A stretch of DNA of 64,000 nt from Phanerochaete sordida (taxonomy: Eukaryota > Basidiomycota > Agaricomycetes > Polyporales > Phanerochaetaceae). Location of the stretch: assembly GCA_019973155.2 (NCBI GenBank), contig BPQB01000035.1, positions 186,001 to 250,000 on the forward strand, written 5' to 3'. Below, in pieces: positions 33,650-44,896 of this stretch; position 1 is the stretch's first letter, and every line of letters starts with the position of its first letter. Made by a program: the position numbers and the translations under genes. The notes under the pieces were generated by a model. It saw only the letters and a list, made by a program, of their open reading frames with translations. It had not been told where the DNA came from and did no database searches.

Positions 33650-36128
33650 CTACCCAAAAATAAGGTGTACCATGAGATCGTTTCCAAAGACCTTGAGGGT
33701 CTCCTCAACCGTCGCATGGTCCCTCTCCACAATCCCCTTGAATACCTGCCTAAACTCAGCAAACGCATCAGCGTACGCGTCCTCCTTGAGGTACTGCTCG
33801 ACCGGCTTCCCATGCACGGTGAGGCCCTTCCACTGCTTTGCCCAATGTGGGCGCGCGTGGAGCACGCTTCCATCCTCGTTGCGCAGGTCGTAGCTCGTCC
33901 AGCGATCCGCGATCGTTTGCATGAAAGTTGCCCACTGCTTGGCCGGCGTGATGGGCGTCGTGAGCACCTCGATCGCGCATGTCGCGCTGTTGCCGCGCTG
34001 CGGCGCGAGCAGCACATCCGATCCGCCCGTGAGCCGCATCTCGAGCGCGACACGCACCGGCGCGTCGCTGCGTGAGTACATCGCCGCGATGCCGTCCCAC
34101 CTGCGCTCCATAAGTACCGTAAAAACAAGCGGAGCATATGACACGGGACGCACCACGCGCGCTGGATAAGCTCATACTTCGGTTTGCCGTTGACCTTGGG
34201 AACCGGAATCTGCCACTCGGTGTCCCAGCACCTGAAGTTCTCTGTTGTGTGCCACACGAGTGAGCAGGATATGAAACACGCGCGTACGGAAGGGACTCAC
34301 GGATGCCTCGCCGGAAATGTTCCGCTTCGCTCTGCAGCGTTCGAATTGCCTGTGACGGATCCGTGATGCTGGGCAGCGCACGCATACATGCCGCACCGGA
34401 TAGTAACGCCTGCTTCTTCCCGGACAAGAGTCGAAACGGTATGGAGTTCACGAGGGCCTCAGCTATCGTCGCTTGGATCTGAGACGCCCCACGTCGGCTG
34501 TGAATCCCCGGGGTACGTACAGGATGGAACTCACCTCTTGCGATTTGACACCATTCAAAAGGCCGTCGCCTGGGTATGCTTTTCGGTTGACGTCACTGTC
34601 TGTCGCGTACCTCTCTGAAAGTACTTCAGCTGTGGGGAATCACAGGTGATTCAAGAAGACCTACTCGACCACGTGTTGACCCAGCAGTCGTCCTGGTACG
34701 GAAACCAGAACCACTCGAGGTAATAGTCCGTCTCGCAGCGGCGCTCGAACTCCTTCTGAGCTTCCGCGAACTGCGCCTCCGTGATCTTCTTCTTGCTGAT
34801 CATCTGGCGCACCTCCTGCGGGAGCTCGAAGCCGGGCGGCGGCGGAATCGCGAGCGGCATCGAGACCTTGACGGGCATCATGTCCGTCACGCCCATGTTC
34901 TCGAGCTGGAGCGTGAGCGCGACGACGACGCCGAGGAGGCCGAATGCGCCGCTCGCCGCGCGGAGCTCGGCGGGGTCGTCGACAACGCGCAGCTCGCCGT
35001 GCGCGTCGACGTACTCGACCGCGACGACGAGGTCCGAGAGCGTCGTCGAGCTCAGGCTCGAGCCGTGGCAGATCGGCGCGTTCGTGCCCCCGAACGTGAC
35101 CTCGACCATGATCACGTTGAACGGCAGGCAGTGCGTCTTGTGCGCGAAGCACCACTTGCGGAACTGTTCGTTCGTCGTGCCGGCCATGATTCGGAAGAAA
35201 GCGTGCCTCGATGGAGCCGTGCGTCCCGCGACGCTCGCGACGGGTGTGATGCCAGACAGCTCGGTCACCCAGCTTGCAGCCGGGTCCTGGTACGGCAGCG
35301 TGACCAGCGTATCAAATGGCAAAAACATGATGAGGACGTCTCCGTTTCGTCCAAATATCTCGCTGCAAGACCTTGTCAGAGACTGTCAAGACGAGAAGTG
35401 AAACGTCAAACCTCCAGCTGTGCCGGAACCCGGTGACACGGACGCGCCTGCTCTTCGCCGCAGCCCACTTGACAACCTTGCGCACGCTTTCGACGGAGCG
35501 CACGACAAGTTGGCAACTAGGGCGGAATGAGACGTTAAGGCCCCAGTTCTTGAAGTCGTCCATGCCGGTGATCTGCACTACCGTCGTATCTCCAATCTCC
35601 GTGAGGAGAGTAGGGGGCGCGTCCCAGAACTTCTCCTTGTTGATCATCTCGGTACGTGGTCCGGTCCTGCCCTCGACGCGGTATGCAACAGTTTTCACCT
35701 TCGTTCCAATGTGTCCTTCCCCTTCTTCGTCCTCTCTGAAGAGGCGTCTGACTTTGTATTCGGGCTTGGGTACCGCAGGCGCGGGCACATCATCCTGTGC
35801 GCGCAATTTGTCGATGATGACCTGCACCTCCGGACTGGAATAGTCCACCTCGGGAGCCTCGATCAGCGCAATAAGGTCAAGCAGGGGCTCGAAGCTAGGA
35901 TCAGCCTGATATTGGCGTTCAAGATGCTCTTTCAGTTGGTCCCACTGTGGTAGCATTTTTGTAAGCTGTGATTGAGCACAAAAGCCGAAGTACGGTCGAA
36001 AGGAGTCACTTGCCGTGAGCGTTTCATCCGAACTGTCATCGCCTTGGGGTCTTTCCGTGTGCTGTGCCAACGCAGTGAGCTGACTATAGATCACCACAGA
36101 TGTCGGAACGTACGTCGTTGTGTAGCAT
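33650..36128 (-). CDS. FAD-linked lactone oxidase-like protein, copy B
   Basis: First exon MLHND (36128-36114), then 36079-36014, a probable GC-AG intron (36013-35966), and exon 3 from 35965 (LTKMLPQWDQLKEHLE). About 640 aa. It has the same domains as copy A: VRVTGFRHSW, ICHGSSLSSTTLSDL, WFWFPYQDDCWVNTWS, MRLTGGSDVLLAPQRGN and ARPHWAKQWKG. Here the NTWS exon joins in phase to TEVLSERYATDSDVN, the likely ancestral arrangement. N-terminal exons diverge strongly from copy A while the central exon is almost identical, suggesting gene conversion. The protein probably oxidises a sugar lactone or similar compound. Confidence 0.78.
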
Positions 36129-36199
36129 CGTATCCAGCTAGCGGCGTATTGTTGGGTGGGGCTATGTAGTGGGAGTTTAACTCTCCTATATGTACTCTG

Positions 36200-37490
36200 C
36201 CCAGGTATCACGGGTCAATCAACGAACCAAACTTCCATAGCGCAGGCGGTGCCAGACCAAGCTAGACCAGATCTACCGGACCATAACGGCGAATCCCTGC
36301 AGCGACAAGGTTGCGCATGAGAGAACTGGTATCGAGAAGCACACGGTTACGTTACGCCCGTGTTTGCTGCTGGCGCTGGGGCCACAGTACCGTCTTGTTG
36401 CTTGAGTGTGCTTTTGAAATGCGGCGATCGTATCATATATTGAATATGGAGATTCCAGAGATCGAGGGGGCTGCAATACGTCAAGAGGTGTCTCTCACTC
36501 GCTCAGACCCACTTGTCGTCGAGCTGTTCCCTGCAAGGTTCATATCAATACTAGGTTTCGAACTTCCATGCCAGAATATAAGATGGCTCGATACGAAGCA
36601 GCACATTACACCCGGTAACGTACTCGCATAGTCAGGTGGGTCTGCTGCGGTCTATCCGAAGTGAAACCCGAAGACGAGATGCGCGGTGAACGTACCATCT
36701 ATCTCGTCACTCTGGGCCGAGGCCATGCAGCCCCACCTATCCGTCAGTGCAAGCAGTGTGCTGCCGCAGAAGTTTATCAGCGAGGCGGAAAAGTGGCGGA
36801 GAGATCTCTGGGAGCGTTCCAATGAGTCTGACGTTGAGCAGTGGTGAGCGACTGGCGAGGTATCGCGAATATAGGTACCAGCGCAAAACTCACTGAAACC
36901 CTGGTTGCTTGCTATGACCGCCTTTTAACTCCTTCATAACGACAGATGCCTCGGAGTAGCCTTTTAAATAGCCACTGCAAGCCACCGCACATGTTGCTTG
37001 GATTGGCAAGCTTGCTATACGAGCTTGGCAGCCAGTCTTAAAACTGGAAGCGTCGAGGTTCTGTGTAGTAGTGGCTTATCGTCCATACCAGATGACGATT
37101 CAAAAGAAAGAGCATTTGGGCGCCTCCATTCATCAACACGGCTGGGGATGGAGACGAGCTGGAGATATCGGCTTTGAATCACGCTTTTTGGGTCCACGAA
37201 AACAAGTCTGCCTTTGTATGTACAGGGATGTGAGATATAGGCTCTGTCTTCGATACACTGCGCGCGAATATATCGTGCAGGGTACCGTACTTCATCCGAA
37301 ATATGAATTCAAGGTGTACGCCGGGGACCGTACCGGTACATGTACTGGCAAGTCTACAGCGGTATATCTTCATTGACGTTCTCTCACTGGACGATAATAA
37401 TTAGGCGGTAGACCGTTCTTGTACTGTGTACAGTTCAACAGCTCAACTGCAAAAGCAAAAAGGGGCGCTGAAGTTGCGCCCTGAATTTTG
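36200..37490 (-). pseudogene. Decayed coding-like stretch in right arm
   Basis: Minus-strand counterpart of 23.69-24.83 kb, more eroded. IDMNLAG and short blocks remain near 36.2-36.6 kb. No intact open frame and no family assignment. Confidence 0.35.
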
Positions 37491-37492
37491 AT

Positions 37493-37563
37493 TGCATTAA
37501 GGGGGAATCGAACCCCCGGCGGGTCGATGGCAACGACCCAGGTTACCACTACCCCATTAATGC
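37493..37563 (-). tRNA. tRNA-Gly (anticodon GCC), second copy
   Basis: Reverse complement of this segment is identical to the tRNA at 22054-22124 over all 71 nt, with the same cloverleaf, GCC anticodon and discriminator A. A T-run (TTTTTGCTTTT on the minus strand) lies about 30-40 nt downstream as terminator. Confidence 0.97.
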
Positions 37564-37707
37564 TTGCTTCATCATTTATTTCTAATTGTTATGAGTATCA
37601 TCAGTACCGGCGCTTTTCTACCCCTGCTCTCCAACTGCGACACCAGCCTACCCTTGCCTCCGATTCACCATCACTTCTCAGTATTGTTACAGAGATAGCA
37701 TTCGTTC

Positions 37708-38800
37708 ATGCCGCGGCAATCTCTCAAGCCGAAAACACTCAGACAGAGCTCTCTGTCGTTCCCGTCGAAACGATCAACGGCGACGGAAGCAAAGGAGAAG
37801 CATGCCCAGCCCTCTGCTTCCGCGACCCCTACCCCGCGGCGCACCACTGACATCTCAGACATTGACGACGTTATAGACATCCCCGATACTTCTGACATCG
37901 AAGAAATGGAGCCTGTCACGACTTCCTTGCCGCAAGACGACGAGGTGGAGCTGCTCTCTGACGACGAGCCAGTGCGCGCTCCGGCGGCGAAGGCGACCCG
38001 GGGAAAGCGCGCGGCTTCGAGGAAGGGGAAGGCCGCTGAGCAGGAGGATGAGATAGTGGATGAGATAGAGGAAGAGGAGGAAGAGGAACGGCCGAAGAAG
38101 AAGAGGCGTGTGTCGTCGCGCACGGCCAAGTCTGCGGCTGCCTCCATCGAGGCTCCCGTGGAAGACGAGCCCGGCGCCGCCTCGACCAAGAAGGGGAAGG
38201 GGAGGAAGGGGAAGAAGTCGCTCGCGAAGTCCGTGTTCGGCTCGCGTGAGGGCGTGGAGAACTCCGAGAGCAACACGGTGGCGAGCTGGAAAGACGAGAG
38301 CAAGAAGACCAAGCTCACGGCCAAGGGGAGCGGCAAGAACGCTGTCGCGAAACATGTGGACATAGTGAAGATGCGAGAGCACTTTGGCTATGTCCGCGCG
38401 CAGCAGGGGAACGTGATGCCTAGTGAGTATATGCTGTCGAGAGATCTTGAGCGACATGCTGACAGGGCACAGTCCATGCAGAAAACCACTCCATGGAAGA
38501 CCACATTCTCCGTTTCTTTGACCTGTAAGCATGTCTCCGACATCACCTTGTGCATATATCCAACGCTCTCTGCTGCAGATCATACCAATACGGTCCATGT
38601 ATCGGCATCACCCGTCTTCAACGCTGGGACCGTGCTCAATCCCTAGGCATGAGCCCGCCCGAGGTGGTGAGTGCTGCGCAGCCGGCTCTCCGCTGACGTC
38701 ACCACTCACTCTATGTTCGTAGGTTAAGCAACTCTTGACAAATGAGGACGGCTCTGAACGCGCCGAAGTCAAAGAGTGTGTTTTCTTTGGACAGGTCTGA
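37708..38800 (+). CDS. DNA polymerase delta small subunit (POLD4 / Cdm1)
   Basis: Exons 37708-38422, 38473-38524, 38579-38666, 38723-38800 give 310 aa. The C-terminal core, ILRFFDLSYQYGPC then IGITRLQRWDRAQSLGMSPP, is the conserved POLD4 domain, which stabilises DNA polymerase delta at the replication fork. The N-terminal 220 residues are disordered, with acidic runs, a KKKRR-type nuclear signal and a QSSLSF motif near residue 13 that might be a PCNA-interaction variant (inference). Longer than human p12 (107 aa), as in other fungi with an extended N-terminus. Confidence 0.9.
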
Positions 38801-39012
38801 AGCGCGTATGCTCCGTCTCAAACTTGTGATTTCTGGTGCACTTTACGCTGTATATACCTTAGCTCCCTTCGATGCTCGATTCTCTGGTCGCGGGAATATG
38901 GACCCTGCTGTAATTTCGTTGTTGTAGTTTAGAAACTGTACTGCTATCGCTCTCTTAGGATGTTGTTCCCTCGTCGTGGATGTAATGAAATGTGTTGCAG
39001 GGGTGACTCCTA

Positions 39013-41818
39013 CAGTGATTTGACGCTCAACGCACGGTCCTGCTCAACGCACGGTGTATAGGCGCCCAAAGATCGTCGAGAGGACTATCGCCGTTTCTTG
39101 CAAGATTATCGGTGCTTCCAATTATTTACATATGTACAAGAGTGGTGTAGAGTATCTACAGTATGTCTAGATCTACAATATATACAGATAAAATTACACT
39201 ACGTATGAAATTTGCGTCAAGAACCAGTCTAGCACAGTCAAGCATCTGAAGATGAGTCCGAACGGTCCGAGTCAGATTTCAAGTCGTCCGAGTCCGAGTC
39301 TGCACCGTCCGAAGTCAGAGCACCATCCTTAAGCTCCTCGAGCCCTCTCGCAACCGCAGCTTGCCGCCGCTCTCTGCCCTTGCCAGCAGAGTCCAGCTTC
39401 TGGTCGAGGTAGCTCAGCTGCCGCTTGCCTAGCTCTTCAGCGTACGTGATATCTTCGTCAAAGCACTCCGGCGTCTTGTCTTTTGCGACCAGCGGGGGCT
39501 TCTTGGGGCGCGGCTTACTGTCGCGACTACAATCGTCGCAGTCCTTCTTCCAAGCAGTCTGGCGCGCGGCGTTGATCAAGCGACGCTTATCTTTTTGTGC
39601 GTCGCGCCATCGCGCACGTTTGGCCTTCGCAGCAGCCACCGCGAGCGATCGCACAGTTGCAAGTTTCTTCTTCGACGCCTCCGCTTTATCGGCCCGCAAG
39701 GCTGCACGGAAGCCAGCGCTGGTGTAAACACGGCGACGAGTTTTCTGCAAATAGCGCTGGGCGTGCTTGTTCTTCTCGCTCTGCCGTTTGCTCTTTGCGT
39801 TGAGACGTCGCTGAAGAGATCGTCCGAGCCCATGTTCTACCACAAGCTGGGCGTTGAGGTTCTTGATGGAGCGATGAGAGCGCGCGAGTTCCGCACGCAG
39901 ATTGGCGACTTCGACTTGCAACGCCTCGGATTTGGCCTTCAGGGTGGGAGGGTCTTCGTCACCGCGAATCTGGTAGCTTCGGGGCATGGTTGGAGTATCT
40001 GGGACGGGCTGGAGAATGGGAGATGTGGGGACTCTGTCACTTGACTCGTCAAGGCGAGGGCAAAGCGGTATATTGAGCAGTGCGACGTGACGAGCAGTGA
40101 CGGCTGCTCGCTTTCGGGGAGTAAAGTGATGGAGCGGGATGTTCATGGATCGAGGTGTAATCTCGAGGGCATAGCGTGCTTCTTCGCTGAGCTCCTCTCG
40201 TTGGGGAGTAGATGGGTTTGTGCTAACGTCTTGCAGCTCAACCAGGGTGTCAATGACCCCAGCTGCGACTTGTGCAGGCTGGGGAAGAGGAAGAGGGAAT
40301 GCAGAAGCTTGTGTCGAGCTCTCCAGGCTGGGAGCGATCATGTCGCCTGTGATACGCCACGGCTCGATAGGCCGTGAGAGTCCGGTAATGACAAAGGCCT
40401 TCCGGTTGTTCTCTGGAGTGAAAACCTCCTTCCAGACCTCGTTCACGACCTCGAGGAAATGCTCCTTGCCCACAGGCATCCCGTTCTCCTGCTCGAAGCG
40501 CTGTTCTACCTGCGGCCAGAGCCTCTTCACCAAGCCGTAATGTAGACGATCGAGCCCTTGAAGAACATGAGTGGAGTGTGGGGGGTAGCCAATGACATGA
40601 ATGCCGCGCTCCGCGGCTCTCTCGCAGAAGTTAAGATCAAGATGGCTGCCGTGGTTATCGAGGTGGAGGATACGCGGCTCGCCATTAGCTTTCGGTGCCG
40701 TGAGCGTGTCGAACCAATCCAGCCAATCATATGCCAGCTCGCTGTCCATGTAACCATGCTCGGAGTGTCCCATTCTGTAATTATCTCAGCAGCTATACAT
40801 CGCCACAAAAATGTTGCCACGTACAAAGCCTCGCCGGGATTATCTTGCAGGCCCCAGCTTGTCTGAAAGCGAGTGCCCTTCCATATGACGAATGGTGGAA
40901 GAGAAGTGCCGTCCGCGCAGATCGTCCCCATTATAGACGTCAGCTCGCGGTCCCCGTCTTGTATGATGTGTTGTCGCTGAACACCCCGACGCGTTATGAC
41001 GCGCTGAGTGACGTCTATTGCACGAAGGACGCCGATTTCATCTGCAACATATCGATTCCAATCCTTGATATCGCACCCCTCGTAATACTCGTCAGTGGTG
41101 TCCCAATAGTCACTGAGCTCGTTGAGATTCACTCCTGCGGCGCGCTGTGAGTCAAGCGAGGAACCCCAGCTCGTCTGCAGCCGGTCTGCGTATCGTGCCT
41201 TCCAGCGGTATACCCATTTGCCTCCCATCTGAGAGCTGCCCTGCGTCAAGACGTCTGCGACCGCCACGGGATCCGAGCCGGCCTCGGTGAGTCTCTTCGC
41301 AGAATGGAGGTTTGTGGCGGCCTCTGCTGCCCGCTTGTTCGTAAGAGGACGTTCGCGGTCCGCAAGGCCTTCAGCCATGGAGGCAAGTTGATCTTCATTC
41401 TCGGGCCCCAGTTTCGTCCTCCTCCGTGCTTCCTCCCACTTATCCAACGTGCCCTCCAGCCTCCTCTTCAGCTGAAACCTGCTAACCCCCGCCTCCTTGC
41501 AGATAGCAGTCTTTGAGCGTTGTGTTCCATTGGGCCCAGTCGGATGGCGGCATTCTTCGTTCCAGAGGTCGACAGCGTGAACCAGCTTCTGGTGGTTGTC
41601 TCGGAGCGCAGCCTGGGATTTCTGGAGCTTGGACTTTGCGCAGCCAGTCATAGAGTATAGCAAGGAGCATTAATATTAGAAAGAGACAGGTGTGCGACGT
41701 GTTTAGGGTACGTGGGTGACGTAGAAAGACAAGCCGCAAGCGACGCGTCGCGGTAGGCTCCCAAGGCGCTTATCCGCCGTGCGTTGAGCAGGACCGTGCG
41801 TTGAGCGTCAAATCACTG
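39013..41818. mobile_element. Pogo-like (Tc1/mariner superfamily) DNA transposon
   Basis: 2,806 bp bounded by perfect 42-bp terminal inverted repeats (39013-39054 and 41777-41818) starting CAGTGATTTGACGC and flanked by TA on both sides, the target duplication of this superfamily. Each repeat contains two direct copies of GCTCAACGCACGG separated by 6 bp, likely transposase-binding sites. It carries one transposase gene on the minus strand with an open reading frame, so it may still be active. It sits 213 bp past the POLD4 stop and does not break a gene. Confidence 0.92.
39238..41651 (-). CDS. Pogo-like transposase (DDE_1)
   Basis: Two exons, 41651-40825 and 40774-39238 (50-nt intron, phase 2), give 787 aa with no internal stop. 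The N-terminus has a helix-turn-helix (KTAICKEAGVSRFQLKRRL). The catalytic domain shows Asp in NRYVADEIGVL, then ILHLDNHGSH, and YPPHSTHVLQGLD, the spacing of pogo/Fot1-type acidic triads. An unusually long C-terminal region follows with a coiled coil, Lys/Arg-rich helices and a Ser/Asp-rich end (SDSDRSDSSSDA). The in-frame TTG at 41663 is not used as start; the ATG at 41651 is. Confidence 0.9.
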
Positions 41819-42162
41819 TAGATGTGTCGCGAGCTATGAAATGCTCGCCTCCTGAGTACTGAGTGTCTGCCACAATACGGTTATGTCTGCTATGTCTGCG
41901 CTCAAATAAAAGTTGTACAATTCGTCCTGGCCATCTATTCCTCTCCTTACGTGTGACTAGTTTGGTCTTGTCATCCATATGTCTGAGACGAAGCGTTCGT
42001 CGCTTTGAACAGACGCCAGCTTTGTGGCGTGGGATGGGCGTTTCTCCGAATTATCTCAGAATTCCCGGTCGTTATGTCCCAAATTGGGCTTGTCAGGCGT
42101 CCATATCGATTCCTGTCGTAACGCCGCGCTTGCCAGTGCATCATCTACTTTACCCGTCTACC

Positions 42163-43758
42163 ATGGATCCCTCTGTCCCCCTCGTCGTCGATAACGGTAC
42201 AGGCGTGAGTGCCGTCTGCATGTGTAGCGTCTCGTCCTCATTTCTGACAACGACCTCGCCTAGTTCGTGAAAGTAGGCTACGCGGGCACTAACTTCCCCG
42301 AGCATGGTACGCTCGAATCCGGTGCCTCCTGGGGCTTGCAGAGCTGAGACGACGAACGCGCAGTATTCCCCTCCATTGTTGGACGACCCATCCTGCGTGC
42401 AGAGGAGCGCGTCGGCACGTCCATGATCAAGGACATCATGGTCGGCGACGAGGCTGCGGAGAACCGTAACTACCTGCAGGTCTCGCAGCCGATGGAGCAC
42501 GGCATTGTGCGCAACTGGGAGGACATGAAGCATCTCTGGGACTACACCTTCGAGGAGAAGCTCAAGATCGACCCGCGCGGGCGCAAGGTGCTGCTCACGG
42601 AGCCCCCGATGAACCCGAAGGTGAACCGGCAGCGCATGTGCCAGGTCATGTTCGAGGAGTACGGCTTCCAGGGCGTGTACGTCGCGATCCAGGCCGTCCT
42701 GACGCTGTACGCGCAGGGTGCGTGCTATCTCCGCTCTTTGTGCCCTCTGTCGCTGATGGCGTGTGCGGCTGCGCTTACGACCTGCAGGTCTAACGACTGG
42801 TGTCGTGGTGGACTCCGGAGACGGTGTAACACACATTGTGCCCGTGTATGATGGCTTTGCGCTCCCTCACCTCACGCGACGACTGGACATTGCTGGACGG
42901 GACGTCACTCGCTACCTCATCAAGCTCCTCCTCATGCGCGGCTACGCGTTCAACCGGACAGCCGATTTCGAGACTGTGCGGGAGATTAAGGAGAAGCTTT
43001 GCTACGTCAGGTGCGTGCTTGGTGTCTTCACGACGTCTACGGTACTGATTAGCCTCTCGCATTAGCTATGACCTGGACCAGGACACCCGGCTCGCAGAAG
43101 AGACCACCGTGCTTGTCGAGAACTACACTGTACGTCTCATAATATCTGGGCTATTCACATCATTGACCGCCGCGCCGCAGCTGCCAGACGGCCGTGTAAT
43201 CAAGATCGGCTCTGAGCGCTTTGAGGCTCCTGAATGCATGTTCCAGCCGCACCTCGTAGACGTTGAGCAGCCTGGTGTAGCAGGTGCGTACTTCGGTTAT
43301 TCGCGTACACTACAGGCGCATCTCACGCTCACTCCAATCGCGTTTCCAGAAATGTTGTTCCAGACCATTCAAGCTGCAGCAGTCGATATTCGGTCCGAGC
43401 TTTACAAGCACATCGTCCTTTCCGGTGGTTCGTCCATGTACCCCGGCCTGCCAAGTCGTCTCGAGAAGGAGATGAAGCAGCTCTACCTCACGCGTGTGCT
43501 CAACAACGACCCGTCGCGTCTAAACGTATGCTCCTCCTTCCACCTGCTCGTGCTTTGGGCGCCACTGACAGCGTTTCGCGCCTGCAGAAATTCAAGATCC
43601 GCATCGAAGACCCGCCGCGCCGGAAACACATGGTCTTCCTCGGCGGCGCCGTGCTCGCAGACATCATGAAGGGCCGCGAGGAGTTCTGGGTCAGCCGCGA
43701 GGAGTGGTTCGAGCAGGGCGTGCGCGCGCTCGACAAGCTCGGCCGCGGCGAGAACTAG
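42163..43758 (+). CDS. ARP2: Actin-related protein 2 (Arp2/3 complex)
   Basis: Eight exons (42163-42204, 42264-42306, 42364-42717, 42788-43010, 43066-43129, 43181-43283, 43350-43525, 43588-43758), about 391 aa. Phosphate loops are visible: [15 protein letters not shown] and [15 protein letters not shown]; also [14 protein letters not shown] and [12 protein letters not shown]. The insertions and [13 protein letters not shown] segment mark ARP2 rather than conventional actin. ARP2 pairs with ARP3 in the complex that nucleates branched actin at endocytic patches. All introns are in phase, with no oddities. Confidence 0.95.
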
Positions 43759-43815
43759 AGCTGCCGCGACGGACAGGCTTCGGATAGGAGGATAGGATAA
43801 TATTGTACTACTTTA

Positions 43816-43935
43816 CCTGCGAACATCAAGGAAATCCCTAGTGAGCTCACGTCGCCGTGGACCCTGGCTGGTGATCTCTCTGTCGCTCGGATCGATCCAG
43901 CGCGCTGCCATGCGCAAACCTCGAGGTGAGTGCCA
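43816..43935 (+). repeat. Conserved leader block 1 of the tandem array
   Basis: A segment ending CGGATCGATCCAGCGCG, then ATGCGCAAACCTCGAG and GTGAGT, resembles blocks at 44,647-44,770 and 46,030-46,165. It precedes each array gene and probably contains promoter/5' UTR plus a leader intron that ends just before CGACAATGG. Confidence 0.6.
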
Positions 43936-44055
43936 GGGGAGTGTGCGAGGGACGCTGATGGGCCTCCAACCTCTCTTCTGTCTGCACCACCAGGTACGCC
44001 CTGGCACCTCGACCGCTGCGGCATTACTGACATATCCCCCGTATATTCAGCGACA

Positions 44056-44396
44056 ATGGCGATACACATCCCACAGGAGTACGTCCTAGACAGCCTCGCG
44101 TGCAGTGACCTCGCTCACCAGGCACCGTCTGCTAGACAACGCCCCCAGGAAGCGACAGCACGCCAGCCGCAGGAGGCTGCGGCCACTGCGGATTCGTCGA
44201 GGTCGGAGCCCGCGAGCCTGCCGGGGCTGACGGCCCAGGGTCTGCAGTCGCTGACGCTGGAAGACAAGGTGAGCTTGCGAGTGCACTATACAGTATTTGT
44301 GTCACTCGAGCTAAATCATCCTCTCAGCAACGTATCCTGGGCCTTGCCAGGGCGCGCGGCCTTTTGCTGGCGGACCGTCCAGCGCAGCCTCAGTGA
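44056..44396 (+). CDS. Unrecognised modular-repeat protein, array copy 1 (short)
   Basis: Exons 44056-44268 and 44328-44396 give 93 aa. It holds one module: RQPQEAAATADSS, LQSLTLEDK, then across a phase-0 intron QRILGLARARGLL, and stops soon after (ADRPAQPQ). The ATG lies in the shared context GCGACAATGG. Compared with copies 2 and 3 it lacks the second module and the Met/Gln/Gly-rich C-terminal region, so it is either a truncated duplicate or a genuine short form. No known family recognised. Confidence 0.6.
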
Positions 44397-44646
44397 CAGA
44401 TGTGCGACGGGTAGAGCCTGTAGGCGCCGGGAATGTTGCTGTCCCTGTTGCGCGTGGTGCACTCTCCTATGCGCAATATCTGTGGCTTGCATTTCTACTA
44501 GCCTTTTATCTCTCTTTCCGCCTACCGTCTCTGCTGTAGGCTGTCTCATCGCCATATCCAACTACAGATCGTCGACGCACCTCCTGCGCGAGAAGTGTCT
44601 CCGGCTCGGGGTGTCGCATATCACGATGTGCAACGTATTGTTTTGC

Positions 44647-44770
44647 CTGCGAATATAGAGGAAACTCCCTCCTCAGAAGTGCAGTGCAGGCATGGACCCT
44701 GGCCGGCGAACTCTATATTACCCGAATCGATCCCGCGCACAGCCATGCGCAAACCTGGAGGCGAGACTCG
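44647..44770 (+). repeat. Conserved leader block 2 of the tandem array
   Basis: Contains CCCGAATCGATCCCGCGC and ATGCGCAAACCTGGAGG, diverged from block 1 but alignable throughout. It precedes array copy 2. Confidence 0.55.
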
Positions 44771-44896
44771 AATTGGACTCGAACGAGTAACGCTGAACGC
44801 TCTCCTCGGACCTCCCCCGCTACTCCACAGCGTACGCCTTCGCACTGCTTCGACTGTCGCGGAAGCTCTGACATGGACTCTTAGGATCGCGCGACA

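Larger units (their letters stand above)
33290..37563 (-). repeat. Right arm of the inverted segmental duplication
   Basis: Mirror of 22,054-27,735 without the transposon: tRNA-Gly (37493-37563), decayed stretch, FAD oxidase B, 3' flank and an aldo-keto reductase tail remnant. Example blocks read on the minus strand: CTAGCTTGGTCTGGCACCGC near 36.26 kb matches the plus strand near 24.76 kb, and ACACAACGACGTACGT at the first exon occurs in both. Confidence 0.75.

Noticed and set aside
36311..36631. 106-aa plus-strand frame
   Set aside because: Lies antisense within the decayed right arm of the inverted duplication; no motif.
37855..38598. 247-aa frame antisense to POLD4
   Set aside because: Shadow of the acidic and lysine-rich N-terminus of the POLD4 gene.
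44730..44770. ATGCGCAAACC as the true start of the array genes
   Set aside because: It is followed by an in-frame stop in copy 3 and has no clear donor in copy 2, so it is better read as part of a non-coding leader.
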